Below are positions 36,001-47,221 of a DNA stretch of 64,000 nt, one piece after another. The position numbers and the translations under genes were made by a program. Source of the DNA: Asterias rubens. Lineage: Eukaryota > Echinodermata > Asteroidea > Forcipulatida > Asteriidae. The notes beneath the pieces are model-generated. The model had not been told where the DNA came from, ran no database searches, and saw nothing but the letters and a program-made list of their open reading frames with translations. The first letter of the stretch is position 1. The number at the start of each line of letters is the position of its first letter. The DNA lies in the NCBI RefSeq assembly GCF_902459465.1, contig NC_047081.1:2480001-2544000 (forward strand), written 5' to 3'.

Positions 36001-36165
36001 ATTCTGTGACGTCAGATGTTCAGACTACCTGTTCTTTCTCCCTGAACGCATTCTCTGCTGTCGTCCAATGGTTTGTCTCCTCTACCCCGATGAGGGCGCC
36101 GTTTGGCCTCAGTGAGGTTGATACGCATATTACCAGCCTGATGAACTTCTTTCATGATATGCATT

Positions 36166-36408
36166 GGGTGCGTTCGTTTAGCTTCCCTGGGTCGACCCCG
36201 GTCTGCTCCGGTACGTTCGAATAGCTTTGACGGGGCTCACCCGGGTCATCCCTCAGTGCCCCGCTTGTGGAGTGGGTCACTTGGCGGTGACCTGAGGTGC
36301 ATGCCGTCACCACGAGAGGGCGAGTGTGATCGTTCGATTAGCTCTTGTCAGGGGCTCACCCGAGTGAGCACTGCGGGGTAGACCCAGGGAAGCTAAACGA
36401 ACGCACCC
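36166..36408. mobile_element. Family D MITE, copy 2
   Basis: Ends GGGTGCGTTCGTTTAGCTTC and AAGCTAAACGAACGCACCC. The interior parallels copy 1, including GTTCGAATAGCTTTGACG and CAGGGGCTCACCCGAGTGAG. Confidence 0.9.
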
Positions 36409-36414
36409 GTTATA

Positions 36415-36560
36415 CCTTTTCGCAAATACCATTGCGCAAGCGCAAACTTTCGAATGAGGTATGCAGTCTGGTCTAGCTAGTGATCAAATTTGATAGGTAG
36501 CTAGACCAGTATGCACCTCATTCCACGTCTATTGTGCGCATACCGAGTATTTGCGATAAG
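36415..36560. mobile_element. Family E palindromic element, copy 2
   Basis: It starts TTTTCGCAAATACC and ends ACCGAGTATTTGCGATAAGG, with the core CTGGTCTAGCTAG...GTAGCTAGACCAG. It abuts family D copy 2 with no gap. Confidence 0.75.
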
Positions 36561-36782
36561 GGCTTTACATCCCTTTGTTATATAACAGACAGAGCTGGAT
36601 CATAAATGCGTCACTTTGACTTCCTTTACTTCCGGTCCAAATAGGAAATTATAACATTCAAAAATAAATTTCGATAAAAAAGGAATTCCGTTTTGTTTTA
36701 GCCCAGCAATTGAAAAAGGGTTCAAGTAGCATTTACTAGCGTGTAAAGTTTTATTCGGCAGTCTGCCAAAAGTCATGGTACG

Positions 36783-37168
36783 CCGGTGTCAGATGCAATC
36801 GTGTCCGCCATGCAATACTGTCCGCTCCGGACACTATGGCATATGCAATCGTGTCCGGAGCTATACAAAAACCGTCCGGTGGACGTTCATGACTGTACAT
36901 GCATGTATGTGCGCGAGTAAGCGAGCGTAATGCACTGAACCTACGGATGCAACATGAATATTCACGTATTTTATTATTCAGCGATTTCCAATGTCATTCA
37001 TGACATGACACGTACGTTCCGTCGACCAAGGGTGTTAAATTACTGCAAGGACGGTTTTGCACGGGGCGGACACAACTGATGCAAATGTGTCCGGGCGAAC
37101 AATATTGCATATGCAATATCGTCCCCCGTATAGTATTGCATAGAGGACATAATTGCATGCGACACCGG
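36783..37168. mobile_element. Family F foldback element, copy 2, uninterrupted
   Basis: CCGGTGTCAGATGCAATCG and GCATGCGACACCGG are the ends. The arms carry the same GCAATNNTGTCCG and TATGCAA modules as copy 1, and this copy shows the state without the nested MITE. Confidence 0.85.
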
Positions 37169-37384
37169 CCCCCTTTTTATACTTTAGAAATGGTAACTAT
37201 TTTATACGAAAACAAAAATAGAATGAGCTGTTGCAAGCTTTGCTTGCCAACAATTTTTTTAATTTTTATATAAATGCAAACAAATCAATGCATGACGTTT
37301 TGACCAAAGTAAAATCCTTACTCTATAATCTCGAAATATGGAAACACAGAGCGTGTTATAGGGTAAAAACCTCAGGCCTTTGAT

Positions 37385-37421
37385 TTTTTTTTTTTTTTTT
37401 TTTTTTGGGGGGGGGGGGGCA
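37385..37421. repeat. Poly-T/poly-G homopolymer junction
   Basis: About 21 T followed by about 13 G; probably unreliable in length. A similar G run is at 34018-34031. Confidence 0.95.
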
Positions 37422-38356
37422 GTACAGTGACGAGCGGAGGCCGTCCAGGGAATGGCTAAAGGCATTAATGTTATAACAAGAAGGTGTAGCTCAAAGTTGT
37501 CTTATGATAACCAAAAAGTCCTTTGGGATGCCTTCGGCTGAGTTCTGAGTGTCTGATACATAATTTCTTTTAAATTATCAAACAACACGGAAGACAAAAT
37601 GCTAAGACATTACGTAAGCTTCCCAAGTTCTTTATTACAAAACAACGGACTTGATTTAAAAAAAAGTCATTAACAGAAACGAGGTTTTTTTTTGTGTATT
37701 CACAGTGTGGGCCCCTTGGGTATTTAGTTCTACTCGCAGAATTCCATTTTCTTTTCTTTTTAATTTCCGGCATCGGTGCTCAATTATTGGTTGTTTTGAG
37801 CACTGTGATTTGGCAAAATATTGGGGGACAACATAGTGATCTAATATTCACTACTATTTAATGAACCCGAGGAAAACACAATGGAGCAAAAGGGTTCGGG
37901 AATTCTAAAGACTGTAGGGTGCTCCACACGGAGTTTGGTGTACAAAGTCTATGCGAGGTATTTAACTAAAGCAAAGAACATTGATGACTCCACAGGGATG
38001 CAACAAAAATAGAAGGTGTGATTTTTCCCGGTGTGGTTCATCGTTTTCCCCCTTTGTGCCGTCTTCAGAGTTTAATAGTGTCCTTGATAGCATGTGCGTT
38101 TGCTTTGTTTTCTTCATTTCTCAATGTGTATTATTACAATTTGTACTCGATATTAATGGGCTTATTACGCTGGTGGGGGGGAAGGGTTGAAACAAATTGA
38201 AAAAGAAAGCACGGGGGTGGGATGGTTAGATAGTTGAACAATAGCGAAGCAGAGGTAGTCGACTTCAATGACCAATTGAATCCAGATCTTCACACAGTTT
38301 GTTATTTTATGCATGTTGGAATACACCAACTTGACAATAAATACTGGTCTTTGACT

Positions 38357-38382
38357 TAAAGACAGTGGACACTATTGGTAAT
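38357..38382 (+). mobile_element. Left end of a family A MITE cut by the assembly gap
   Basis: TTAA precedes AGACAGTGGACACTATTGG and the sequence enters N. A preceding fragment (38262-38350) resembles the right half of the same family, so two copies may have abutted. Confidence 0.75.
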
Positions 38383-38882
38383 NNNNNNNNNNNNNNNNNN
38401 NNNNNNNNNNNNNNNNNNNNNNNNNNNNNNNNNNNNNNNNNNNNNNNNNNNNNNNNNNNNNNNNNNNNNNNNNNNNNNNNNNNNNNNNNNNNNNNNNNNN
38501 NNNNNNNNNNNNNNNNNNNNNNNNNNNNNNNNNNNNNNNNNNNNNNNNNNNNNNNNNNNNNNNNNNNNNNNNNNNNNNNNNNNNNNNNNNNNNNNNNNNN
38601 NNNNNNNNNNNNNNNNNNNNNNNNNNNNNNNNNNNNNNNNNNNNNNNNNNNNNNNNNNNNNNNNNNNNNNNNNNNNNNNNNNNNNNNNNNNNNNNNNNNN
38701 NNNNNNNNNNNNNNNNNNNNNNNNNNNNNNNNNNNNNNNNNNNNNNNNNNNNNNNNNNNNNNNNNNNNNNNNNNNNNNNNNNNNNNNNNNNNNNNNNNNN
38801 NNNNNNNNNNNNNNNNNNNNNNNNNNNNNNNNNNNNNNNNNNNNNNNNNNNNNNNNNNNNNNNNNNNNNNNNNNNNNNNNNN
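38383..38882. other. Assembly gap (500 N)
   Basis: Exactly 500 N, a usual placeholder length, so the true distance between the flanks is unknown. The left flank is a MITE end and the right flank is mid-ORF of a transposon. Confidence 0.99.
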
Positions 38883-38883
38883 A

Positions 38884-39771
38884 GCTGTAGTAAGTCTTGA
38901 TAAAACATTTGCAGCAGGACAGGCTTATGTGAGTCTCAGTCGTGTCACATCACTGAATGGTCTTGTCATTGAAGGTTTTCATGAGAAATTCGTATATTGT
39001 AATGATGCTGTTGCCGATTGTATGAGTAGTATGGCATCATTTATTAATGAACAGGGTATGGACTGTACAAACACACCTGCTAGTATTAGCATCATGATGC
39101 ATAACATCCAAGGGTTGAGAGCACATTATATGGACTTGAAGTGTAACAGTGAAATGATGAAATCAGATATTATATGTTTGACAGAAACGTGGACTGAAGA
39201 TCAACAGCAGTATGACTTACAGTTAGACAATTTCAATAGCTACCATCAGCCTAGATGTGTTTCCTATCATAACTCCAGTCAGCTGACAGAAACATTACAG
39301 CAACAGTGTCATGGTGGAGTAGCGGTATACAGTAGAACAAACACAGCAACAAGTAGACTCAATGTGTCAGTGCATAATATTGAGTATATTGCATTTCAGA
39401 TAACCTCAAATGTGTCATTAACAGTTGCTATTATTTACCGACCAGCTTCTTATGTGCTTCAAGACTTCATATCTAATATGAAAATGCTTCTGAATGAACT
39501 CCACAAAGTTTCCAACAGATGTATTGTAATGGGAGACTTCAATGAAAATATCTTGAATGAGAAGAGTACCCATTCTTCAAGTATTATGAACATGATGAGT
39601 GAGCATGGTTATAAGCAGTGTGTTGTAAATGCCACTACTGAGAAGGGAACATTAATAGATCATGTGTATGTCAGAGGGATAGACTCAGTTCAGTGTGATG
39701 TCATTCCTACTTATTATAGTTATCACGAGGCTGTTAGTGTAAATGTTCAATTTGAGACACTCCCAAGGTAA
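38884..39771 (+). CDS. Helentron-type Rep/helicase C-terminus fused to EEP endonuclease (partial)
   Basis: The first visible residues, FAAGQAYVSLSRVTSLNGL, are motif VI of Pif1-type helicases as found in rolling-circle Helitron transposases. About 60 residues later an endonuclease/exonuclease/phosphatase domain begins: HNIQG, the catalytic LTETW, IIYRP, GDFNEN, LIDHVYV and a terminal SYHEAV. This helicase-then-nuclease order is characteristic of Helentron/Helitron2 elements. The frame is open to TAA at 39769-39771, with no internal stop in 295 codons, so the copy may be young. The Rep nuclease and most of the helicase are in or beyond the gap. The leading ORF through the N run is an artefact. 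No 3' hairpin end was identified. Confidence 0.88.
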   Translation, partial: AVVSLDKTFAAGQAYVSLSRVTSLNGLVIEGFHEKFVYCNDAVADCMSSMASFINEQGMDCTNTPASISIMMHNIQGLRAHYMDLKCNSEMMKSDIICLTETWTEDQQQYDLQLDNFNSYHQPRCVSYHNSSQLTETLQQQCHGGVAVYSRTNTATSRLNVSVHNIEYIAFQITSNVSLTVAIIYRPASYVLQDFISNMKMLLNELHKVSNRCIVMGDFNENILNEKSTHSSSIMNMMSEHGYKQCVVNATTEKGTLIDHVYVRGIDSVQCDVIPTYYSYHEAVSVNVQFETLPR

Positions 39772-40254
39772 CTTAATTAAAAAATAGATTCTGAAACTGG
39801 GAAGAATTGTTTGAATGAAAACATGTGAAAGTTTTGAGTGTCCATTGAAAGTAATTATATTCAAGAACAAATAGTAATACAAATTTATTGAACTTAAACT
39901 GCGCTCTCTTGCTAATGAATGGTATTCAAAAGAACAATATATTATATAACAAATAACAAGAACTTTTCATGAGCTCTTTACATTAGCTTCGGACAAAAAT
40001 CAACAAAAATAAATCATCACTAAGGTATCATCAATTAGAAATCAACAATAATAAGAGTGAGCAAAAATTAAACATTTAAGTGTCTGTATAAGCATTTGAA
40101 CTTATTATTATGGCAATGTAGTCCATTAAATGTGGCACTTGTATCAGTAAATTGATAAACAAAGAAAAGACAGAAATTTAAAAAAATTAGGGTTAACAAG
40201 CCTTACAGAAAATAAATGAAAGTAACAATTTTGTTTATTACTTCTGATTGATAG

Positions 40255-40434
40255 ATTATCATTATACAAGACCACTTTGCTGATGATGTACTTCAAAGCG
40301 AAACTCATGGTGGTTCTGCCCAAGAAGGACACAATCAAGTTGGTCACTCGGGATCCAACTCCATTCACCAAGTCTGGTGTGCTGAAGTTAGGTGACGTCA
40401 TTGACCCTGCTTACCTTGGAGTCTACTTCACTGA
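40255..40434 (+). CDS. Unidentified exon, possible host gene fragment
   Basis: After TTGATAG, an open frame encodes KAKLMVVLPKKDTIKLVTRD and then PFTKSGVLKLGDVIDPAYLG before ending ACT GA|GTGAGT, an excellent donor (intron from 40435). Composition and codon content look coding, unlike the AT-rich flanks. Read through, the frame would stop at TGA 40436-40438, so it is either an internal or a terminal exon. The start is uncertain (40255 or 40271). I do not recognise the protein and no adjacent exon was found. The last 63 bases form the first unit of the tandem array that follows. A Helitron-captured fragment is possible given the neighbour at 38884. Confidence 0.45.
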
Positions 40435-41062
40435 GTGAGTCTGGTGTGCTGAAGTGGGCTGACATCATTGACCCTGCTTACCTTGGAGTCTACTTCACTG
40501 AATGAGTCTGGTGTGCTGAAGTGAGGTGACATCATTGACCCTGCTCACCTTGGAGTCTACTTTACTTACTGAGTCTGGGGTGCTGAAGTGGGGTGACATC
40601 ATTGATCCTGCTCACCTTGGAGTCTGCTTAACTTACCCGAGTCTGGTGTGCTGAAGTGGGGTGACGTCATTCACCCTGCTCACCTTGGAGTCTACTTTAC
40701 TCACTGAGTCGGGTGTGCTGAAGTGGGGTGACGTCATTGACCCTGCTCACCTTGGAGTCTACTTTACTCACTGAGTGCTGGTGTGCTGAAGTTGGGTTTA
40801 CATCATTGACCCTGCTCACCTTGGAGTCTACTTACTTACTGATTCTGGTGGTTGAAGTGAGGTTACGTCATTGACCCTGCTCACCTTGGAGTCTACTTTA
40901 CTTACTGAGTCTGGTGTGCTGAAGTGAGGTGATATCATTGACCCTGCTCACCTTGGAGTCTACTTTACTTACGGATTCTGGTGGTTGAAGTGGGGTGACA
41001 TCATTGATCCTGCTCACCTTGGAGTCTGCTTAAGTTACCGAGTCTGGTGTGCTGAAGTGAGG
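40372..41062 (+). repeat. 67-bp tandem array seeded from an exon end and donor
   Basis: About ten units start at GTCTGGTGTGCTGAAG near 40372, 40439, 40506, 40573, 40641 and 40708, then continue less regularly to 41042. Each retains GGTGACATCATTGACCCTGC and CTTGGAGTCTACTT, which in unit 1 are exon sequence. The donor decays along the array (CTGAGTGAGT, CTGAATGAGT, TTACTGAGTC). Confidence 0.95.
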
Positions 41063-41264
41063 TGTAATGGAGTGAAGTTTCAGTCCCCAGACATCTGTGC
41101 TTGAGTATGATGACATCATAGTCTTCTAATGTAAGTGTTTTTTCTGAAGGAAGACATTGAGACTTGTTGCATATTGTAGTGCAGATTTTACTCGGGGTAT
41201 GATGTAAATAATTTCCAACTTGAAGAAGAGTTTCGTGATTGTATGGCTACATTTCATTATAAAA

Positions 41265-41375
41265 ACAGTGGTAAATATTTATGTTCAAAAGACCGTGGGT
41301 TTGAATCCCAGTCGTGACACTTGTGTACTTGAAAAAGACACTTCACTATAATTGCTTCTCTCCACACAGAGGTTT
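41265..41375 (+). mobile_element. SINE 3' portion
   Basis: CGTGGGTTTGAATCCCAGTC is a B box, followed by GTGACACTTGTGTACTTG and AAGACACTTCACTATAATTG, which recur in the other tRNA-derived SINEs of this window. Confidence 0.7.
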
Positions 41376-41399
41376 TTCTTGTGATTTATTTAGCTAAGT

Positions 41400-41624
41400 G
41401 CCCAACATATTTGGCAGCACAGGCTGAATAAAGCCCAGGGAGCCGAGTTTGTTGTAATGAATTAAATTTGGGTGTATAATGCACTTAAAAAAAATCGCAG
41501 AAAATTCTAGAGCAGGAAACTCTACCTCCCAAATTTTACATAGCGAGACTTCGGACCCACATTCTGCTGAGCAAATACCAGAGCTTGGATCTGGTGTTCT
41601 TAACTGCTCGGCCATGACACGCCA
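41400..41624 (-). mobile_element. tRNA-derived SINE
   Basis: Minus-strand head GGCGTGTCATGGCCGAGCAG with TTAAGAACACCAGATCCAAG and GTGGGTCCGAAGTCTCG (B box). The same family as 43189-43500. Confidence 0.75.
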
Positions 41625-42784
41625 CATAAAATAAAAAATAATGCCTGAAGCCCCATTAATTGATGGGCAAAGCTCTATGGGATTATGGTGTTGAAGTTCT
41701 GTAATATTTTTAACATGTACCAATAGCTTATTTAACTGTTATTACGATGTTTTTAAAACCTTTTTTGCTGATTGATGCATGTTGTCTTGGTCCGTGCACT
41801 TGAGAACTTTTTTACCTCATCGGAATTGGGAAAAGCCTTCCTTAGCAAGGGTCCCACATGACTTGCTGCCGAGAGAGGTATATTATGTTCTAAATAGAAA
41901 GCAGTGAATAAACACTCCGCCCGAGTAGTATTGATATCGTGTTGACTTGACATAAATGATGTCAATTTTGTTGTCTGTGCCTCATCTTTAACATTAGTGA
42001 GATGGAGTTTTGATTTGGAGTGTGTAACTATGTCAGACCGTCCACCGTGTGCTACCGATATGTCCCGTCGACATACTTTACAAAATGCATGTTGTTTCCC
42101 CTTCTGTTAAACTGTGATAAATGAAAAGTTATCACTGTATTTCCTACTGTAAAATTGTCCTTTCTGTTTACCTTTGGAAGCCATGAGGAACGATGAATAT
42201 TCAAACAATTCTAAAAAATTGCAATGTGATGATGACAGAACAAACTCACGGTGTGCTGAATAACGTTAACGTTAGCGAGATGCACTTGTTTTCCTGCATT
42301 TTCATCATGTCCATACTGTAGATCTTGAGCTGTTTTTCTCCCGCGAAACAACCATAAAATGATAACTTTCTCTTGGGCTTTTTAATGGTAAATCCAATCC
42401 TGTAAAATTCCATTCAACAGTCTTGTTTCACGATGCAATCTCAGAAAGTTCCGTACGAATTTTGACAGGTCGCCGAAGCCATCTTGAAAGTACATGTATG
42501 CCCGCATCGCGTGCATTCTGTCGCTGGTTTCCACGCGTTTTCTCATAAATTTACGATGATGCTGGTATCCTGCTGCACAGCGATGTCGATACTATTAAAA
42601 CAGAATGTTTTCATGATTCTTCCAGAGTCGTTGACGGTGGTATAGTGTATATAAATGGCATTTAAATGGCAAGGAATCGATTACTTTTTACACAAAATCA
42701 AATACCAACAGTTTATTCGACTTTTCAAAGCTGAAAAAGAATAAATGCATTACAAATATACAGGTTTTTTTTACCATGGCGGGA

Positions 42785-42870
42785 AAGTTGAAATTCGTAA
42801 TATTTAATAGGAAATTCGTATTTTCGTAATTCACAGATAAATTCGTAATAATTACGAAAAACTCGTAATA
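42785..42870. repeat. Cluster of ATTCGTAAT motifs
   Basis: ATTCGTAA-like words occur about six times in 85 bp, in both orientations (AATTCGTAATA, TTTCGTAATTC, AATTACGAAAA). No period is constant. Function unknown. Confidence 0.5.
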
Positions 42871-43188
42871 GTTGGCAGCTATGTATGTTATAATTGACAG
42901 CAAGATCAGCTTTGAAATTGCACATTATTTATATTACATTGTAAAATTATTTCTTTAAACAAACACAGGATATGTGCATCACAGGCTCTGTTTCCCTCAT
43001 GCATCAATTCCTTAAAAGCATTTATTACAAATTAACAAAATATATGTACTCAGAAATTCTGTGTGTTTAGCAAAACGTTCTATGCCATTTAGTTGCTGTA
43101 GTAAAAGTATCACAAATTATGTTTAGTGCATATCTTTGACTAATTAACATTATAATTGTACTGTGTCATCCCAACCCTCTTTTATTGA

Positions 43189-43500
43189 TAGCGTGTCATG
43201 GCCGAGCAGTGTGATTCATCAAACCCAAGCTCCCTTGGTGTCAGCAGCGGAGTGTGGGTTCGGATCCTGGTTGGGACACGACTCTCTTTGAGCAAAGCAC
43301 TTAACCATAATTGCTCCAAAAAGTTGGGAAGGTAATGCATTCTGCTCTAAAAGCCAGGTTCCCCAGTGGATAATACCCATGCCTATATCCTTATGGGTTT
43401 TGAACCCTGTTTTAGCCCCAGGAGTTGGTGGCAACGTGTCCCTGGTGGCAGTTGATCTGGGTCGATAGACCAAATCAGTTAAGCGTAGTCCTCACTTTGA
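43189..43500 (+). mobile_element. Full-length tRNA-derived SINE
   Basis: Head GCGTGTCATGGCCGAGCAG (A box), B box GGGTTCGGATCC (43256-43267), then GAGCAAAGCACTTAACCATAA, a unit shared with 41265. Body continues to about 43500. The small minus-strand frame here is repeat-derived. Confidence 0.85.
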
Positions 43501-45194
43501 AGTACACAGAGCCTAGTGACTTGAGCAATACCTCATAAATTTATTTATTTGTCTATATATTTGTTTCCTTTATAGGCTTACTTTTTGGGGAAAAGACCTT
43601 TGACAATCATGTCACACTGCAAGTGTGGAACAAAAAAATTAGAAATTGATGTAGATTTGAGGGTGTGTGTGTGTGTGTAAAATATGCTGTTTATTTTGTA
43701 GCTGTAAGTGTTAGAGGCTTAATCCCTTTGAGATATTATGCTTTATTCCCATTTCCTCTAAAAAAGTTATTGCAACTGATCATTGTACATTGCGAACTAA
43801 GAGTGTTTTAGCAACTGCATAACTCCACTTGTGCAAGGTTTATGGCGCAAGTTGCCATAAGCGCTGCGCAAAGGGACTGGAGTTGCATAAAGTTGAGTGA
43901 AATCGGCTGCAGGGCAACTATTTTCAAAGTAACGACTCTTGATTAATTAGTCGAGTCGCAACTACCATTTGTCAACCATGCAGCCACAGCTTCTACACAA
44001 ATAGTAGCGGCTTCCTACTTGGTGAACCAACTGTGTTGCTAATGACTATTCGAGACAACATAATTTACTAACGAAAAACAATCAGACATCAGCGACACAA
44101 TTCTTCAACCCCCAAGTGTGAATTTTATTATATTGCTATATTGCCCCTGCAGCGATGCATCTTGGGAATTCAAAAATTAGTCGAGTAGTAAATTTCATTA
44201 GATACCTCATTATAGAATCCTCTAATCTGGGGATTGGTTAAAATGGAGTCTTGGAAATAGCCGTGGCCCCATAGTTAACTATGCCTGGGGCATAGGCAAT
44301 CGCGTATGAAAATAACGGTCGCAAATGGCTTGTTCGTGTGTACTGTATGATATTATGTTGTAGGTTACATGTACATGATACATGATGTAGGCTACATATA
44401 CATGTACTATTAGCGTTCTGTGCCAAGGCGTGACCTTTCTTCGCAGACGACCTTTCACTGTAGTCAGTGTTAATGGTTAGATTCATCTTTATCCGGTATA
44501 AACAAGAAATATTGACTCCTGAATTATTGGGGCAAAGTTAAAATTATAGGCTGTTGGTGATGTTAAAATCATACCCTCATCAGCTTCGCTTCCGGCATAG
44601 TCATGGTCTTGACATATGGAGAGGACCAGTTTTTTCATCTGAATTGAACCCTCCAACTAAGCTACTTAATATTTGTAACCTTTGAACATATGTCAAATTT
44701 GTTGGAGTGTATAAAATTAAAATGAAGAGTTTCATAATGAGACAGAGAACTTCATATGACGAGTATAGGCTATCTATGATTTGCATCTTGTTTCATAATT
44801 GGTTGATACAAAGGGAACAAATCGATATGTATGACAATTAAATTATTGTTTTATATTAGCATCTTAGTACAAATGAAATTTGTTATAAAAATGTGCTTTG
44901 TACTGTAACACTACTCTATGCCACATCATTTATGATGTACAAATGTATTTAAACTGATAACAATAAATTTGAAATGACAACATTGAAGCTTGTTCAAGAA
45001 TTTGTTTACCTTTTGTATGCCGTTTTCGTCATTAAAATATCAAACCACGTTTTATTGGATTAAATACGATTATATAGTTATGGGTTATGAGTTATGGTCA
45101 CTTGGCTCTTGACCCCCAAATTCATGACCCTATTATATTCACGAAAAAATGAAATGTCTCATTTTGTGTAAACCTACCAAATATCTATATAGTG

Positions 45195-45527
45195 TAATTT
45201 AAGTTCCCATTACTTGCTTAGGTGTGGTAATTTTTGAGAAATTAGTAAAACAATGTAAATACGTATTATGTTATGGTGTGCGCAAACCAGGTGACTCCAC
45301 CCGTAAATAATTCCAAATCCCAGGCGGTCTATTTTAGTCGTCCACGCTCGTCGCCTGAAATGAGCCCGGTCCTACACGGACGACGCCACCTCAAGAGTCT
45401 AAATACATTGACATTTTTTCACTCATTTCTCAAAAACTACAACACCACAACAAGTAATATTTTAAGGGAAGCTTTCAACTGTCATTATCTTCAAACTGTT
45501 TAAGTTTAGTGTGAATCTGTAGACAAC
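45195..45527. mobile_element. Family C foldback element with different interior
   Basis: The arms TTTTTGAGAAATTAGTAAAAC and ATTTCTCAAAAACTAC plus AAGGGAAGCTTTCAACTGTC match copy 1. The interior (45265-45400) is unrelated, GC-rich sequence with inverted CGTCGTCC-like words, so it was replaced or inserted. Confidence 0.65.
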
Positions 45528-45696
45528 GGTATGTCGTCGTCGTCAAAAACTCCTATTTATACGCAGGTTCGTTGAACGAAAACCCTAAACCTTCGTGTAC
45601 ATAGTATATTGGTCCAGAACTTGGTTAGGAAACGAAGAAACAGAGACTTCGCAGTGGTCCAGAACGTAGGTAGGAAAACAAATAAAAAAGACTTGA

Positions 45697-45924
45697 GTAG
45701 ACTCCTCTCAAGAAGTCACAACTCATGATAGGTACACACTGAAATGCATTTACCGTAGAGACTGGTAAACAATAACATGAAAGTGACTGCATCCAGTTAT
45801 ATTCAAACGCGTAGACTCATCTCAAGAAGTCACAACTCATGATAGGTACATACTGTATGGCATTTACCAAAGAGAATATTTAACAATAACATGGAAGCGA
45901 CTGCATCCAGTTATATTCAAATGA
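45697..45924 (+). repeat. 114-bp tandem duplication
   Basis: GTAGACTC(C/A)TCTCAAGAAG starts at 45697 and 45811. Both units run through AACTCATGATAGGTAC to ACTGCATCCAGTTATATTCA. Confidence 0.9.
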
Positions 45925-46095
45925 AGATTACGTGGCTAATTAATGAAGATTTTTAATTTTGTTTACATTTAGAGTAAAGCTTATGTACTAAGCTTCAATT
46001 TGGTATATGATTTCACTCTTTTGAACTTATGGTCTAGGAGAATAGATTTAAATAAAGAGCGTGTACAAATGCTATGAGGTTTTGGCGGAAACAAA

Positions 46096-46131
<36 letters not shown>

Positions 46132-46140
46132 TAATAAAAA
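46096..46140. repeat. (AAT)n microsatellite
   Basis: About eleven AAT units followed by AAAATAATAAAAAT. Confidence 0.95.
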
Positions 46141-46155
46141 TCTCGACGAAAACAA

Positions 46156-46184
46156 TAGCTGTTCCGACTGGATCGGAACAGCTA
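46156..46184. repeat. Perfect 12-bp stem hairpin
   Basis: TAGCTGTTCCGA-CTGGA-TCGGAACAGCTA. AGCTGTTCCG recurs at about 46220, suggesting the end of a small element whose other end is the (AAT)n side. Confidence 0.8.
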
Positions 46185-46285
46185 ATAACTAGACATTAGG
46201 TGTTTGTGAACAAACACAAAGCTGTTCCGTGCTCTTTTGCTTGGATTATGTGCTAAAATGACCAAGGAGTCTGTCTCGAGTTATG

Positions 46286-47221
46286 GTGCCACTTCCGGTT
46301 GACCATGATATAGAGGTCGACATGGGGTCATGGTACCCTAAGGCTAATCTCCAATACCCAAGGTGTCTCTTACTGAGAAAAGGTAGAAAATTGATATGTC
46401 CTACTTTGGGTTGACCCGGAAGTAGGGGTCAACTTGAGGCCACGGTTTTTCAAAGTTTATATTTAACGCCTAAGGGGTCTAAAACTTAAAAAAGTTTGAA
46501 AATCGGTTGTATAGTACTTGATATATAGTTCCATTTCCCATTGACCCGGAAGTAGAGGTCAACTCGAGGTCACTGTTTTCAAAGTTTATCTTCAACGCCT
46601 AAGGGGTTTAAAACTGAAAAGTTCGAAAATCGGTTGTATAGTACTTGAGATATAGTTCAACTTCCGGTTGACCCGGAAGGAGATGTCAACTTGAGGTCAC
46701 GGTTTTTCCAAATTAATATCTTCAATCCCCAAGGAGTCTTTAATTAAAAACAGTCTAAAAATCGGCCGTGTACTTCTTGAGATATGGTTAACCCGGAAGT
46801 AGAGGTCAACTTGAGGTCACGGTTTTTCAAAATTGATTTTTAACGCCCAAAGGGCTCTAAAACTGAAAAAAGTTCGAAAATCGGTTGTATAGTACTTGAG
46901 ATATAGTTCCACTTCCGGTTGACCCGGGAGGAGATGTCAACTTGAGGTCACGGTTTTTCCAAATTAATCTTCAATCCCCAAGGAGTCTTTAATTAAAAAC
47001 AGTCTAAAAATCGGCCGTGTACTTCTTGAGATATGGTCCCACTTCCGGTTAACCCGGAAGTAGAGGTCAACTTGAGGTCACGGTTTTTTAAAAATTGATT
47101 TTTAACGCCCAAAGGGCTCTAAAACTGAAAAAAGTTTGAAAATCGGTTGTATAGTACTTGAGATATGGACCCACTTCCGGTTAACCCGGTTAACCCGGAA
47201 GTAGGGGTCAACTGGAGGTCA
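46286..47221 (+). repeat. Array of ~130-bp units with ETS-like palindromes and DR5 half-site pairs
   Basis: Eight units of about 112-141 bp. Each has an ETS-like CCGGAAG, often paired with an inverted CTTCCGG (CTTCCGGTTGACCCGGAAG at 46661-46679, CTTCCGGTTAACCCGGAAG at 47042-47060). Each then has two AGGTCA-type half-sites in direct repeat with a 5-bp spacer. Pair starts are 46314, 46426, 46556, 46683, 46803, 46934, 47064 and 47205; those at 46556, 46803 and 47064 are perfect AGGTCA-N5-AGGTCA. Units alternate between two spacer types, giving a dimer of about 250 bp (46680-46930 and 46930-47180). It lies about 0.7 kb upstream of the integrase-like gene. Confidence 0.92.

Noticed and set aside
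38365..38908. Frames across the N run
   Set aside because: The frame through unknown bases is arbitrary; only codons from 38884 on are supported.
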